Source of the DNA: Kitasatospora purpeofusca
GTDB lineage: Bacteria; Actinomycetota; Actinomycetes; Streptomycetales; Streptomycetaceae
NCBI RefSeq assembly: GCF_000718025.1
Contig: NZ_JODS01000032.1
Location: 1 to 64,000 of the forward strand
Reading direction: 5' to 3'
DNA length: 64,000 nt
In this document: piece by piece, positions 6,800-14,248 of the stretch
Position numbering within the stretch: the stretch's first letter is position 1
Layout: each line of letters begins with the position of its first letter
Position numbers and translations under genes: made by a program
The notes under the pieces: model-generated
Databases searched by the model: none
Seen by the model: the letters and a program-made list of their open reading frames with translations, nothing else
Told to the model about the DNA's origin: nothing

Positions 6800-8872
6800 G
6801 TGCCTATGCCGACTGACCTACCGAAACGCATCCTGATCGGGCGTGCGTTGCGCAGCGACAAGCTGGGGGAGACTCTGCTCCCCAAGCGCATCGCGCTGCC
6901 CGTCTTCGCCTCGGACGCGCTCTCCTCGGTCGCGTACGCGCCCGAGGAGATCCTGCTGACACTCTCCCTGGCGGGTGCCTCGGCCATCCACTTCTCGTGG
7001 CAGATCGGCGTCGTCGTCGCCATCGTCATGCTCGCCGTGGTGGCCTCGTACCGGCAGAACGTGCATGCCTACCCGAGCGGCGGCGGCGACTACGAGGTCG
7101 CCACCGTGAACCACGGCCCCAACTCCGGCCTGGTGGTCGCGAGCGCGCTGATGGTCGACTACATCCTGACCGTCGCGGTCTCCACCACCTCGGGCGTGGC
7201 CAACGTGGTGTCGGCGGTGCCGGCCCTGCGCGGCCACGAGCTGACCCTGTCGGTCGTCGTGGTCATCGTGCTGATGGGCATGAACCTGCGCGGCGTCCGG
7301 GAGTCCGGTTCGGCCTTCGCCGTGCCGACCTACGCCTTCATGGTCGGCGTGATCGGCATGGTGGTGTACGGCGTGGTCCGGCACTTCGGCCTGGGGCAGG
7401 ACATGCCCGCCGAGAGCGCCGGCTTCCATCTGCAGGCGACCCCGGGGAACGAGTCCCTGGCGGGCTTCGCCATGGTGTTCCTGCTGCTCAAGGCGTTCTC
7501 CTCGGGCTGTGCGGCGCTGACCGGCGTGGAGGCGATCTCCAACGGCGTGCCCGCGTTCCGCAAGCCGAAGAGCAAGAACGCGGCGACCACCCTGCTGATG
7601 ATGGCCAGCATCGCGGTCGTGATGTTCATGGGCATCATCTGGCTGGCCCGGCTGACCGGCGTCCAGATGGCCGAGCAGCCCGCCGAGCAGCTGGTCGGCG
7701 TGCCCGGCGACTACCACCAGAAGACCGCGCTGGCGCAGATCAGCGAGGCCGTGTTCTCCAACTTCACGCCGGGCTTCTACTTCGTCGCCGCCGTGACCGG
7801 TCTGATCCTGGTGCTGGCCGCGAACACCGCGTTCAACGGCTTCCCGGTGCTGGGCTCGATCCTGGCGCAGGACCGCTACCTGCCGCGCCAGCTGCACACC
7901 CGCGGCGACCGGCTGGCCTTCTCCAACGGCATCATCCTGCTGGCGCTGGCCGCGATCCTGTTCATCATCGCCTTCGACGCGGACCCGACCAGGCTGATCC
8001 AGCTCTACATCGTCGGCGTCTTCGTGTCGTTCAACATGAGTCAGTCCGGCATGATCCGGCACTGGACCAGGCACCTGCGCACCGAGACCGACCCGGCCAA
8101 GCGCCGCCACATGCAGCGCAGCCGGGCGATCAACACCTTCGGCCTGGTGATGACCATGGCCGTGCTGATCGTGGTGCTCGCCACCAAGATCAGCCACGCC
8201 TGGATCGCGATCGCGGCGATGGTCGTGCTGTTCGTGATGATGAAGGCGATCCGCCGGCACTACGACCGGGTGTCGGCGGAGCTGGTCGCCGCCGAGGAGC
8301 CGGACGACGTGGTGCTGCCCACACGGGTGCACGCCATCGTCCTGGTCTCCAAGCTGCACAAGCCGGCGCTGCGCGCGCTGGCGTACGCGCGGCTTGCCCG
8401 GGCGCACACCCTGGAGGCGGTGACCGTGAACGTCGATCCGGCGGACACCGCGGCGCTGCGCGCGGAGTGGGACGAGCGCGGTATCGAGGTGCCGCTGAAG
8501 GTCCTGGACTCGCCGTACCGGGAGATCACCGCGCCGGTGCTGGACTACGTGAAGAACCTGCGCCGCAGCAGCCCGCGCGACGTGGTCTCGGTCTACATCC
8601 CGGAGTACGTGGTCGGCCACTGGTACGAGCACCTGCTGCACAACCAGAGCGCGCTGCGGCTGAAGGGCCGGCTGCTGTTCAAGCCGGGCGTGATGGTCAC
8701 CTCGGTGCCGTGGCAGCTGGAGTCGTCCGAGCGGCGCAAGCCGCAGAAGGCCTGGTCGGCGCCGGGCGCGGTGCGACGTGGTGAGCCCCGGGCGCCGAAG
8801 GCCGTAAAGTCGGAAGTCTCGGCGAAGCCCGCCGGGTCGGCTGACAGCGGCAAGAAGGACTCCTCCCAGTGA
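6800..8872 (+). CDS. KimA/YdaO-type APC potassium permease
   Basis: A 690-aa transporter with about twelve membrane segments in residues 30-500 and a large soluble C-terminus. It has the KimA hallmarks near the N-terminus: KRILIGRALRSDKLGE, then ALPVFASDALSSVAYAPEEI, then SYRQNVHAYPSGGGDYEVA and LMVDYILTVAVSTTSG. B. subtilis KimA is a high-affinity, proton-coupled K+ importer inhibited by c-di-AMP; the same role is inferred here. The C-terminal cytoplasmic part (about 500-690) is longer than a bare transporter and ends in a Lys/Ser-rich tail. GTG 6800 or ATG 6806 may be the start. The stop overlaps the GTG of the RNA methyltransferase (GTGA). Position opposite two TrkA genes supports K+ transport. 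Many databases call this family simply amino acid permease. Confidence 0.88.
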   Translation: MPMPTDLPKRILIGRALRSDKLGETLLPKRIALPVFASDALSSVAYAPEEILLTLSLAGASAIHFSWQIGVVVAIVMLAVVASYRQNVHAYPSGGGDYEVATVNHGPNSGLVVASALMVDYILTVAVSTTSGVANVVSAVPALRGHELTLSVVVVIVLMGMNLRGVRESGSAFAVPTYAFMVGVIGMVVYGVVRHFGLGQDMPAESAGFHLQATPGNESLAGFAMVFLLLKAFSSGCAALTGVEAISNGVPAFRKPKSKNAATTLLMMASIAVVMFMGIIWLARLTGVQMAEQPAEQLVGVPGDYHQKTALAQISEAVFSNFTPGFYFVAAVTGLILVLAANTAFNGFPVLGSILAQDRYLPRQLHTRGDRLAFSNGIILLALAAILFIIAFDADPTRLIQLYIVGVFVSFNMSQSGMIRHWTRHLRTETDPAKRRHMQRSRAINTFGLVMTMAVLIVVLATKISHAWIAIAAMVVLFVMMKAIRRHYDRVSAELVAAEEPDDVVLPTRVHAIVLVSKLHKPALRALAYARLARAHTLEAVTVNVDPADTAALRAEWDERGIEVPLKVLDSPYREITAPVLDYVKNLRRSSPRDVVSVYIPEYVVGHWYEHLLHNQSALRLKGRLLFKPGVMVTSVPWQLESSERRKPQKAWSAPGAVRRGEPRAPKAVKSEVSAKPAGSADSGKKDSSQ

Positions 8873-10641
8873 CCCGCAACACCCCGTCTCGTTCCAACGG
8901 CTCCTCCGGCAAGGGTGCCCGCAAGGGCGGTTCGTCCGGCAAGCCGGGGCAGGTCGCCCGGCCCCGCTGGGGCAAGCCGCAGCGGCCGGAGGCGACCGAC
9001 CGCGACGGATTCACCGCGCGGACGGCGCCGCTCGCGCCGGAGGAGCGCGCTCCGGAGCGTGCCCCGGAGCGCACTGAGCGTCCCGAGCGCGCCGAGCGTG
9101 CGGGCCGGCCGGAGAAGGCCGGGCGCACCGAGCGTGCGCCGCGCGGCGAGCGTGACGGCCGTTCGGACGGTTCCGGTCGTTCGGACCGTTCGGACCGTTC
9201 CGACCGGCAGGGGCAGCCGGGCGACCGGTCGAAGGACGGCGCGCGCCCGCGCAAGCAGGCCGTGCGCCCGCCCCGCGCGCTGCGCTCCACCGCCCGCGCG
9301 CCCCGGGCCGAGTCCGCGCCCAAGGTGCCCGCCGGCGACTCGCTGATCGGCGAGCGCTACGAGGTCGAGGTCGGCCCGGTCGCCCACGGCGGCGGGCACT
9401 GCGTGGCCCGGCACGAGGGCCGGGTGCTGTTCGTCCGGCACACGCTGCCGGGCGAGCGGGTGATCGCCCAGGTCACCGAGGGCACCTCCTCCTCGCGCTT
9501 CCTGCGTGCCGACGCGGTCGAGGTGCTGGAGCCCGCCAAGGAGCGGATCGCCCCGCCGTGCCCGTTCTCCGGGCCGGGCAAGTGCGGCGGCTGCGACTGG
9601 CAGCACGTGACGCCCGGCGGCCAGCGCAAGCTCAAGGTGCAGGTGCTGACCGAGCAGCTGGCCAAGCTGGCGGGCCTGACCCCGGCCGAGGCCGGCTGGG
9701 ACGGCAGTGTCGAGCCGGTCGGCGACAAGCTGCCGGCCGGACAGGTGCCGACCTGGCGCAGCCGGGTCCAGTACGCCGTCGACCCGGCCACCGGCAAGGT
9801 CGGGCTGCGCAAACACCGCTCGCACGACATCCAGCCGATCGACCGCTGCTTGATCGCCACCGAGGGCGTCACCGAGCTGGGCGTGGAGGCGCACGACTGG
9901 CCGGGGGTCGCCTCGGTCGAGGTCATCGCCGCCGCCGGCTCCTCCGACCGCCAGGTGGTGCTCACCCCGGCCCCGGGCGCGCAGCTGCCGCTGGTCGAGC
10001 TGGACCGGCCGGTCTCCATCAGCCGCATCGACGACCAGGGCAACACCCACCGGGTGCACGGCCGGAACTTCGTCCGCGAGCGCGCCGCCGGGCGGACCTG
10101 GCGGGTCAGCGACGGCGGCTTCTGGCAGATCCACCCCGAGGCCCCGGACACCCTGGTCGACGCCGTCCTGGACGGCCTGGACCCGCAGTGGGGCGAGAAC
10201 GCGCTCGACCTGTACTGCGGGGTGGGCCTGTTCGCGGGCGCGCTGGCCGACCGGGTCGGCGAGGACGGCGCGGTGCTCGGCATCGAGTCCGGCAAGCAGG
10301 CGGTGGCCGACGCCCGGCACAACCTGGCCGCGCTGGAGAACGTCCAGATCGAGTGCGACCGGGTGGAGGCGCTGCTGCCGCGCACCGGCATCACCGCCAC
10401 CGACCTCATCGTGCTCGACCCGCCGCGCGCGGGGGCCGGGCGGGAGACCGTCGCGCACCTGGCCGGCCTCGGTGCCCGCCGGATCGCGTACGTGGCGTGC
10501 GACCCGGCGGCGCTGGCCCGGGACCTCGGGTTCTTCCGCGAGGGCGGCTACCGTCCGGTGTCGCTGCGGGCGTTCGACCTGTTCCCGATGACGCACCACT
10601 TCGAGTGCGTGGCGATCCTGGAGCCGATCGCGGGCGCGTAG
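8869..10641 (+). CDS. TrmA/RlmD-family RNA uracil-C5 methyltransferase with long basic N-terminal extension
   Basis: SAM-dependent enzyme methylating C5 of a uridine in rRNA or tRNA. Residues 1 to about 155 are a low-complexity Arg/Ser/Glu/Pro-rich extension with runs of RSD and ERPERAER. A TRAM domain follows (GERYEVEVGPVAHGGG...). A Cys cluster, CPFSGPGKCGGC, is the iron-sulfur type seen in RlmD. The methyltransferase core has LDLYCGVGLFAGAL, the DPPRAG motif and the catalytic Cys in YVACDPAALARDL. At 590 aa it is about 150 longer than usual because of the extension, which probably aids RNA binding. GTG 8869 overlaps the permease stop and has AAGGA nine bases upstream. The neighbourhood with a KimA-like gene and ceoBC-like genes is the same in mycobacteria (Rv2689c, from memory). 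Confidence 0.9.
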   Translation: MTRNTPSRSNGSSGKGARKGGSSGKPGQVARPRWGKPQRPEATDRDGFTARTAPLAPEERAPERAPERTERPERAERAGRPEKAGRTERAPRGERDGRSDGSGRSDRSDRSDRQGQPGDRSKDGARPRKQAVRPPRALRSTARAPRAESAPKVPAGDSLIGERYEVEVGPVAHGGGHCVARHEGRVLFVRHTLPGERVIAQVTEGTSSSRFLRADAVEVLEPAKERIAPPCPFSGPGKCGGCDWQHVTPGGQRKLKVQVLTEQLAKLAGLTPAEAGWDGSVEPVGDKLPAGQVPTWRSRVQYAVDPATGKVGLRKHRSHDIQPIDRCLIATEGVTELGVEAHDWPGVASVEVIAAAGSSDRQVVLTPAPGAQLPLVELDRPVSISRIDDQGNTHRVHGRNFVRERAAGRTWRVSDGGFWQIHPEAPDTLVDAVLDGLDPQWGENALDLYCGVGLFAGALADRVGEDGAVLGIESGKQAVADARHNLAALENVQIECDRVEALLPRTGITATDLIVLDPPRAGAGRETVAHLAGLGARRIAYVACDPAALARDLGFFREGGYRPVSLRAFDLFPMTHHFECVAILEPIAGA

Positions 10642-10690
10642 CCGCGGGCCCGGCCGGCGGCCGGGTACGGGCAGGACAGGACAGGACATG

Positions 10691-10731
10691 ACGGAGGCGG
10701 TACCCGGCGTTCGCGCGGGTACCGCCTCCGT
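10691..10731. terminator. Bidirectional terminator after RNA methyltransferase
   Basis: Perfect 16-bp stem, 10691-10706 with 10716-10731, loop of nine bases. It lies between the convergent methyltransferase gene and the small minus-strand gene at 10756-10953. Confidence 0.85.
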
Positions 10732-10755
10732 CGTCTCGTGGGCCGGTGCGGCGGC

Positions 10756-10953
10756 TCAGGGCAGGTTGTGCTCCTCTTCCCGGGCGTCGTGCGGCAGGTC
10801 GACGCCGTGCTGGGCGGCGAGCCGCAGCAGCCCGGCGATCCGGCCCTCGTACGCCTGGACGCCGTCGGCGTCCCCCTCGGCCCGGGCGGCCGCGAGTTCC
10901 TTGCGGGCCTGGTCGAGCTGCTCGCGCAGCTCCTGGTCGAACATGGCTGTCAT
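10756..10953 (-). CDS. Small conserved helical protein
   Basis: A 65-aa protein, MTAMFDQELREQLDQARKEL and onward, that reads as one long amphipathic helix followed by a short helix with GRIAGLLRLAAQHGVDLP. This is the kind of small conserved streptomycete protein usually left unnamed. The ATG at 10953 is preceded by GGAGG six bases upstream; ATG 10944 is a second in-frame choice. No function is known to me. It is convergent with the RNA methyltransferase gene and shares its terminator. Confidence 0.7.
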   Translation of the reverse strand: MTAMFDQELREQLDQARKELAAARAEGDADGVQAYEGRIAGLLRLAAQHGVDLPHDAREEEHNLP

Positions 10954-11164
10954 TGCCGGCCTCCACAACCGGTCGGTGCCGCTCCAGGGAATGCTCAGGG
11001 CACTTCAGAGTCTCCGAACGTGAAGAACTCTTCAAGTCTCACTCCCGGCGGCCCCGGGCGCGTCGGACGACGGGGGAGCGGGTAGTCGGTAGGGGCGTAC
11101 GGCGGGCGTGTCGGCGGGGCGTGCGGGTGTGCGCCGGCGGGGCGTGCGGCGGATGCGCGAGCCC

Positions 11165-11199
11165 TTGTTGTGCTAGCACTTCGGCGCTAGCTTGAAGGC
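11165..11199 (+). promoter_or_regulatory. Leaderless promoter and overlapping palindromic operator of the RHH/Fic-like pair
   Basis: TTGTTG (11165-11170), a 17-base spacer and TAGCTT (11188-11193) form a good promoter. Its start point would fall on the ATG at 11200, so the message is probably leaderless. The perfect palindrome GTGCTAGCAC (11170-11179) fills the spacer and a second GCTAGC (11186-11191) overlaps the -10. This fits autorepression by the ribbon-helix-helix product. Confidence 0.65.
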
Positions 11200-11445
11200 A
11201 TGGGTAAGAAGCAGCTGAACGTCCGGGTGGACGCCACCACCGCGGAGATGGCCCGGGAGCGGGCGGAGCAGCAGGGGATCAGCATGAACCAGTACATCGA
11301 ACGCCTGGTCCAGCAGGACATGGGCGAGGCGGGCCGGGTGTTCGTCGACGCGGCCGCGCAGTTCATGAAGGAGTACGAGACGGCCTTCCTGGCCGAGTTC
11401 GGCGAGCAGCGGGGCGAGGCCGACCTCCAGGACGTGCGCCGTTGA
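11200..11445 (+). CDS. Ribbon-helix-helix protein, antitoxin-like
   Basis: An 81-aa protein whose first 45 residues form a ribbon-helix-helix DNA-binding fold: strand KQLNVRVD, helix TTAEMARERAEQQG, then SMNQYIERLVQQDM. The C-terminal half (DAAAQFMKEYETAFLAEF) is a helix of the type that clasps a partner protein. The start ATG 11200 coincides with the predicted transcription start. Its last base pair overlaps the TTG of the next gene (TTGA), so the two are coupled. It likely represses its own promoter through the GCTAGC palindromes. The antitoxin role is inferred from arrangement. Confidence 0.85.
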   Translation: MGKKQLNVRVDATTAEMARERAEQQGISMNQYIERLVQQDMGEAGRVFVDAAAQFMKEYETAFLAEFGEQRGEADLQDVRR

Positions 11446-11864
11446 AACTGGAGGTCGACCTCTCGTGGCTGCTCATGACCGCCGAGCAGTACACGCCCGG
11501 TGACCCGCAGGTCACCGACTACGGATCGCTGCTCGCCGCCGTCGCCCGGCACCAGGCCGAGATCTTCGACATCGCCGTCTACCCCGAGCCGCAGGACCGC
11601 GCCGCCGCCCTCATGCATCAGCTGATCCGGGTCCCGGCGCTGGAGAAGACCAACGAGCTGTTCGCCACCGCCGTCGCCTACGCCTACCTGGTGGCCAGCG
11701 GCTGCACGGTGGCCACCACCGCCCGTGAGGTGCGCAGCCTCGCCCGGGCCATCCGCGAGGGGCGGCTGACCGTCTCCGGGGTGGCGGACCGGCTGGCCGC
11801 CTGGGTGGTGGACGAGGCCGAGGACGAGGAGGTCAGCGGCGAGGACGACGACGACGCGGAGTGA
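11442..11864 (+). CDS. Fic/Doc-like protein with degenerate active-site motif
   Basis: A 140-aa protein in the usual toxin position. The block AAALMHQLIRVPALEKTN then ELFATAVAYAYLVASG aligns with the Doc region that contains HPFxDGNKR. By my alignment the catalytic His is Pro, the GNKR Lys and Arg are Glu and Leu, and only the Asn survives. Catalysis by the classic Fic mechanism is therefore doubtful. The N-terminus (LEVDLSWLLMTAEQYTPGDP) resembles Doc, and the C-terminus adds a helix and a very acidic tail (DEAEDEEVSGEDDDDAE). The start is TTG 11442, overlapping the previous stop. It could be an inactive remnant or a divergent toxin with another chemistry. Confidence 0.75.
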   Translation: MKLEVDLSWLLMTAEQYTPGDPQVTDYGSLLAAVARHQAEIFDIAVYPEPQDRAAALMHQLIRVPALEKTNELFATAVAYAYLVASGCTVATTAREVRSLARAIREGRLTVSGVADRLAAWVVDEAEDEEVSGEDDDDAE

Positions 11865-11916
11865 GCGGCGGGACCCGGCGGACGGTGCGGGCCCGGTGGG
11901 ACCCGGCGGCCGGCCC

Positions 11917-11964
11917 GGTGTCCGGTTCGGTGTCCGGTTCGGTGTCGGCTTCGGTGTCGGCTTC
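11917..11964. repeat. Four 12-bp tandem repeats beyond the acetyltransferase stop
   Basis: Two copies of GGTGTCCGGTTC and two of GGTGTCGGCTTC, head to tail. On the minus strand they stay in frame with the acetyltransferase gene but lie just after its TAG stop (11971-11973). Read through, they would encode a repeated Glu-(Ala/Pro)-Asp-Thr unit. Confidence 0.85.
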
Positions 11965-11970
11965 GGTCTT

Positions 11971-12954
11971 CTACCCGGCGTCCGGTTCGGCTCCCGGTTC
12001 GGCGATCAGTGCCGTCGCGAAGGAGCGGAAGCCCGCCCGGCGGTAGATCCGGGCCACGTCCTCGTCCGCGGCGGACAGGAACACCGTCCGCGCCCCGCCG
12101 GCCCGGGCGTGCGCGACCAGGGCCGCGGTGACCGCCAGCGCGAGGCCCCGCCGCCGGGCCGAGGGGAGGGTGCCAACCCCGGCCACCTCGGTGACCTCGC
12201 CGACCGGGTTGTGCTGGCCCGCGCAGAGCGCCGTGCCGTCCCCGAACGCCGCCGCGAGCGCCGTCCTCCCGGCGGTGATCCGCCCGGCGAGTCGCTCCGC
12301 GCTCCCGTCGGCCCTCAACGCCTCGGCCCGCACGGCCAGTTCGGCCGGACCCGCGCTGCCCACGCCGGTGCCCGGCTCGCCGAACGCCAGGTGCGGAACG
12401 GCCAGCGCCTCGGCGAGGGCCGGATCGTCGGCGGCCAGCACCCGCACCGACACACCGTCCGGTCCGGCGGCGTCCCCGTGCCCGTCCAGGGGGTCGTCCA
12501 GAGGCTCGGCCGGGTGCCCGTCCTGCGGGCCGAGCACCAGCAGCGGGTGCTCGTGCACGGTCAGCCCCGCCTCCTCCACGGCGGCGCGCAGCAGCGGGTC
12601 GTGCTCCGCCACCCACTCGAAGGCCTCCGGCAGTCCCAGCTCGCGCTGGCGGGCCCGCACCCGGCGGACGTCGTCCGCGGTGACGGCCGGACCCTGGTGG
12701 CCCAGCGCCGGCCGGGCGTAGTACGGCCAGCCGGTGCCCTCCGCGACGAACAGGCTGAGCGGGCCGAAGTCCTCGACCCGGGCCGAGCCGCGGGGCACGG
12801 CGTCGTAGTAGCGCTCGATCGCTTCGAGGAGGACCGGGTCGGGCCGCGCCGGGTCGGCGGAGGCGGCAGTGGTGCCGGTGGTGCCGGTGTCGGCGGTGGT
12901 GCCGGGGGCGGTCGGGGCGGTGGATGCGGGATCGTGGGAGGTCACGCCGTGCAT
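11971..12954 (-). CDS. GNAT family N-acetyltransferase
   Basis: A 327-aa protein. The C-terminal GNAT domain shows GEVTEVAGVGTLPSARRRGL (acetyl-CoA loop RxxGxA-like: ARRRGLALAV) and ends with the typical ARIYRRAGFRSF. The N-terminal half contains LLEAIERYYDAVPRGSARVE and VEDFGPLSLFV, common in streptomycete GNAT proteins of unknown substrate. The start is uncertain: ATG 12954 gives MHGVTSHDPAS; GTG 12945 is possible, and neither has a good ribosome site. A Thr/Ala/Pro-rich stretch follows the start. It is convergent with the Fic-like gene. After the TAG an in-frame acidic repeat continues, suggesting the C-terminus was once longer or was reached by repeat growth. Confidence 0.85.
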   Translation of the reverse strand: MHGVTSHDPASTAPTAPGTTADTGTTGTTAASADPARPDPVLLEAIERYYDAVPRGSARVEDFGPLSLFVAEGTGWPYYARPALGHQGPAVTADDVRRVRARQRELGLPEAFEWVAEHDPLLRAAVEEAGLTVHEHPLLVLGPQDGHPAEPLDDPLDGHGDAAGPDGVSVRVLAADDPALAEALAVPHLAFGEPGTGVGSAGPAELAVRAEALRADGSAERLAGRITAGRTALAAAFGDGTALCAGQHNPVGEVTEVAGVGTLPSARRRGLALAVTAALVAHARAGGARTVFLSAADEDVARIYRRAGFRSFATALIAEPGAEPDAG

Positions 12955-13207
12955 CAAAGCAGGCCCGCCGCGTTCCCGCCGGGAATTTCCGGACGCCCCG
13001 TCCGGTCCCGCCCGGCCCCGCGCCGACGTGACCTGCGGGGCGCTCCGGCGGCTGTTCGGCCCGGGCATTTCACCGCGATTGTTGCCCAACGCTTACAGGC
13101 CGGGCGATCTTGCGTGAGGGCCTCGTGGCATCCTGGGGCCTTTACAGCTCTGCCGGACGTGAACGGCGGACGTCCGCGCTGGGCGAAGCGAGGGGGATGA
13201 CTGGCTC

Positions 13208-14248
13208 ATGAGGCTCTGCTTTCTGGTGGAGGAGCACTACCGGCACGACGGCATGCCGCTCGACGTCGTACGCCAACTCACGGCGTGGGGGCACCGGGTG
13301 GACGTGCTGCGCCCCGGCGACTCGCTGATGGCGATCTCCGAGGCGGTCCGGGCCGGCAGCCACGACGCCTGGGTGCTCAAGACCGTCTCCGGCGGACCGG
13401 GCCTCACCCTGCTGGAGGCGGCCGCCGCCGTCGGCCTCACCACCGTCAACGACGTCCGGTCCATCCGCGGCGTCCGCGACAAGGCCCTCGCCTCCGTGAT
13501 CGCCCGCACCCGGGGGCTGCCCGTCCCCGTCACCTACGCGGCCGCCCGCTGGGAACGGCTCGCCGAGATCCCCGCGGCCGAGTACCCGCTGGTCGTCAAG
13601 CCCGCGGACGGCAGCTCCGGGCGGGCCGTGCGGCTCGTCCGCGACCCCGGGCACCTCGCCGAGGTCGGCCCGCTGCTGGCCGGCGAGGGACTGCTGATCG
13701 CCCAGCCCTACGTGCCCAACTCCGGCACCGACCTCAAGGTGTACTGCGTCGACGGCGAGCTGTACGCGACCGAGCGGTGCTCGCCGCTCAACCCCGACCA
13801 GGGGGTGCGGGAGCGGCAGGTGCCGCTGCCCGCCGAGGTCGCGCGGATCGCCGCGCAGGTCGGCGAGGTGTTCGGGCTCGACCTCTACGGCGTCGACGTG
13901 CTGCTCGGGCCGGACGGTCCGGTGGTCGTCGACATCAACGACTTCCCGAGCTTCCGGCAGGTGCCGGACGCGGTCGCGCGGGTGGCGCGGGCGGTGCTGC
14001 GGCTGGCCCGCACCGGCACGGCGGTCACGGCCCCCGCGGTGGCGCTCGACGCCTCGGGGCTGGAGGCGGTCGGCCTGGGGTCCGGCGCGGTCCGGATGCC
14101 CGCGCAGGGCGGCGGCGCGGCGGTGGGGGCCGGTGTCGCGAGCGGACTCGGGGGCGGTGGCGTCGCGGTCGGTGGCATCGGCGGTGTCGGCGTCGGTGGT
14201 GTCGGCCTTGGCGGCATCGGGGCCGCGCCGGTCGGCGGCGCGATATGA
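13208..14248 (+). CDS. ATP-grasp ligase (RimK-like), first of tandem pair, Gly-rich tail
   Basis: A 346-aa ATP-grasp protein. Residues 1-85 form a pre-ATP-grasp domain (MRLCFLVEEHYRHDGMPLDV). The ATP-grasp core has LVVKPADGSSGRAVRLV, IAQPYVPNSGTDLKVY and the metal-binding VVVDINDFPSFRQVPDA. From about residue 300 the chain becomes a Gly/Val repeat tail (GGVGVGGVGLGGIGAAP), not part of the fold. ATP-grasp enzymes join a carboxylate to an amine or thiol; the substrate here is unknown. The start ATG 13208 has AGGGGGA about eleven bases upstream. The stop overlaps the ATG of a second ATP-grasp gene (ATGA). Tandem ATP-grasp genes can tailor peptides, but no precursor peptide is visible beside them. 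Confidence 0.88.
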   Translation: MRLCFLVEEHYRHDGMPLDVVRQLTAWGHRVDVLRPGDSLMAISEAVRAGSHDAWVLKTVSGGPGLTLLEAAAAVGLTTVNDVRSIRGVRDKALASVIARTRGLPVPVTYAAARWERLAEIPAAEYPLVVKPADGSSGRAVRLVRDPGHLAEVGPLLAGEGLLIAQPYVPNSGTDLKVYCVDGELYATERCSPLNPDQGVRERQVPLPAEVARIAAQVGEVFGLDLYGVDVLLGPDGPVVVDINDFPSFRQVPDAVARVARAVLRLARTGTAVTAPAVALDASGLEAVGLGSGAVRMPAQGGGAAVGAGVASGLGGGGVAVGGIGGVGVGGVGLGGIGAAPVGGAI

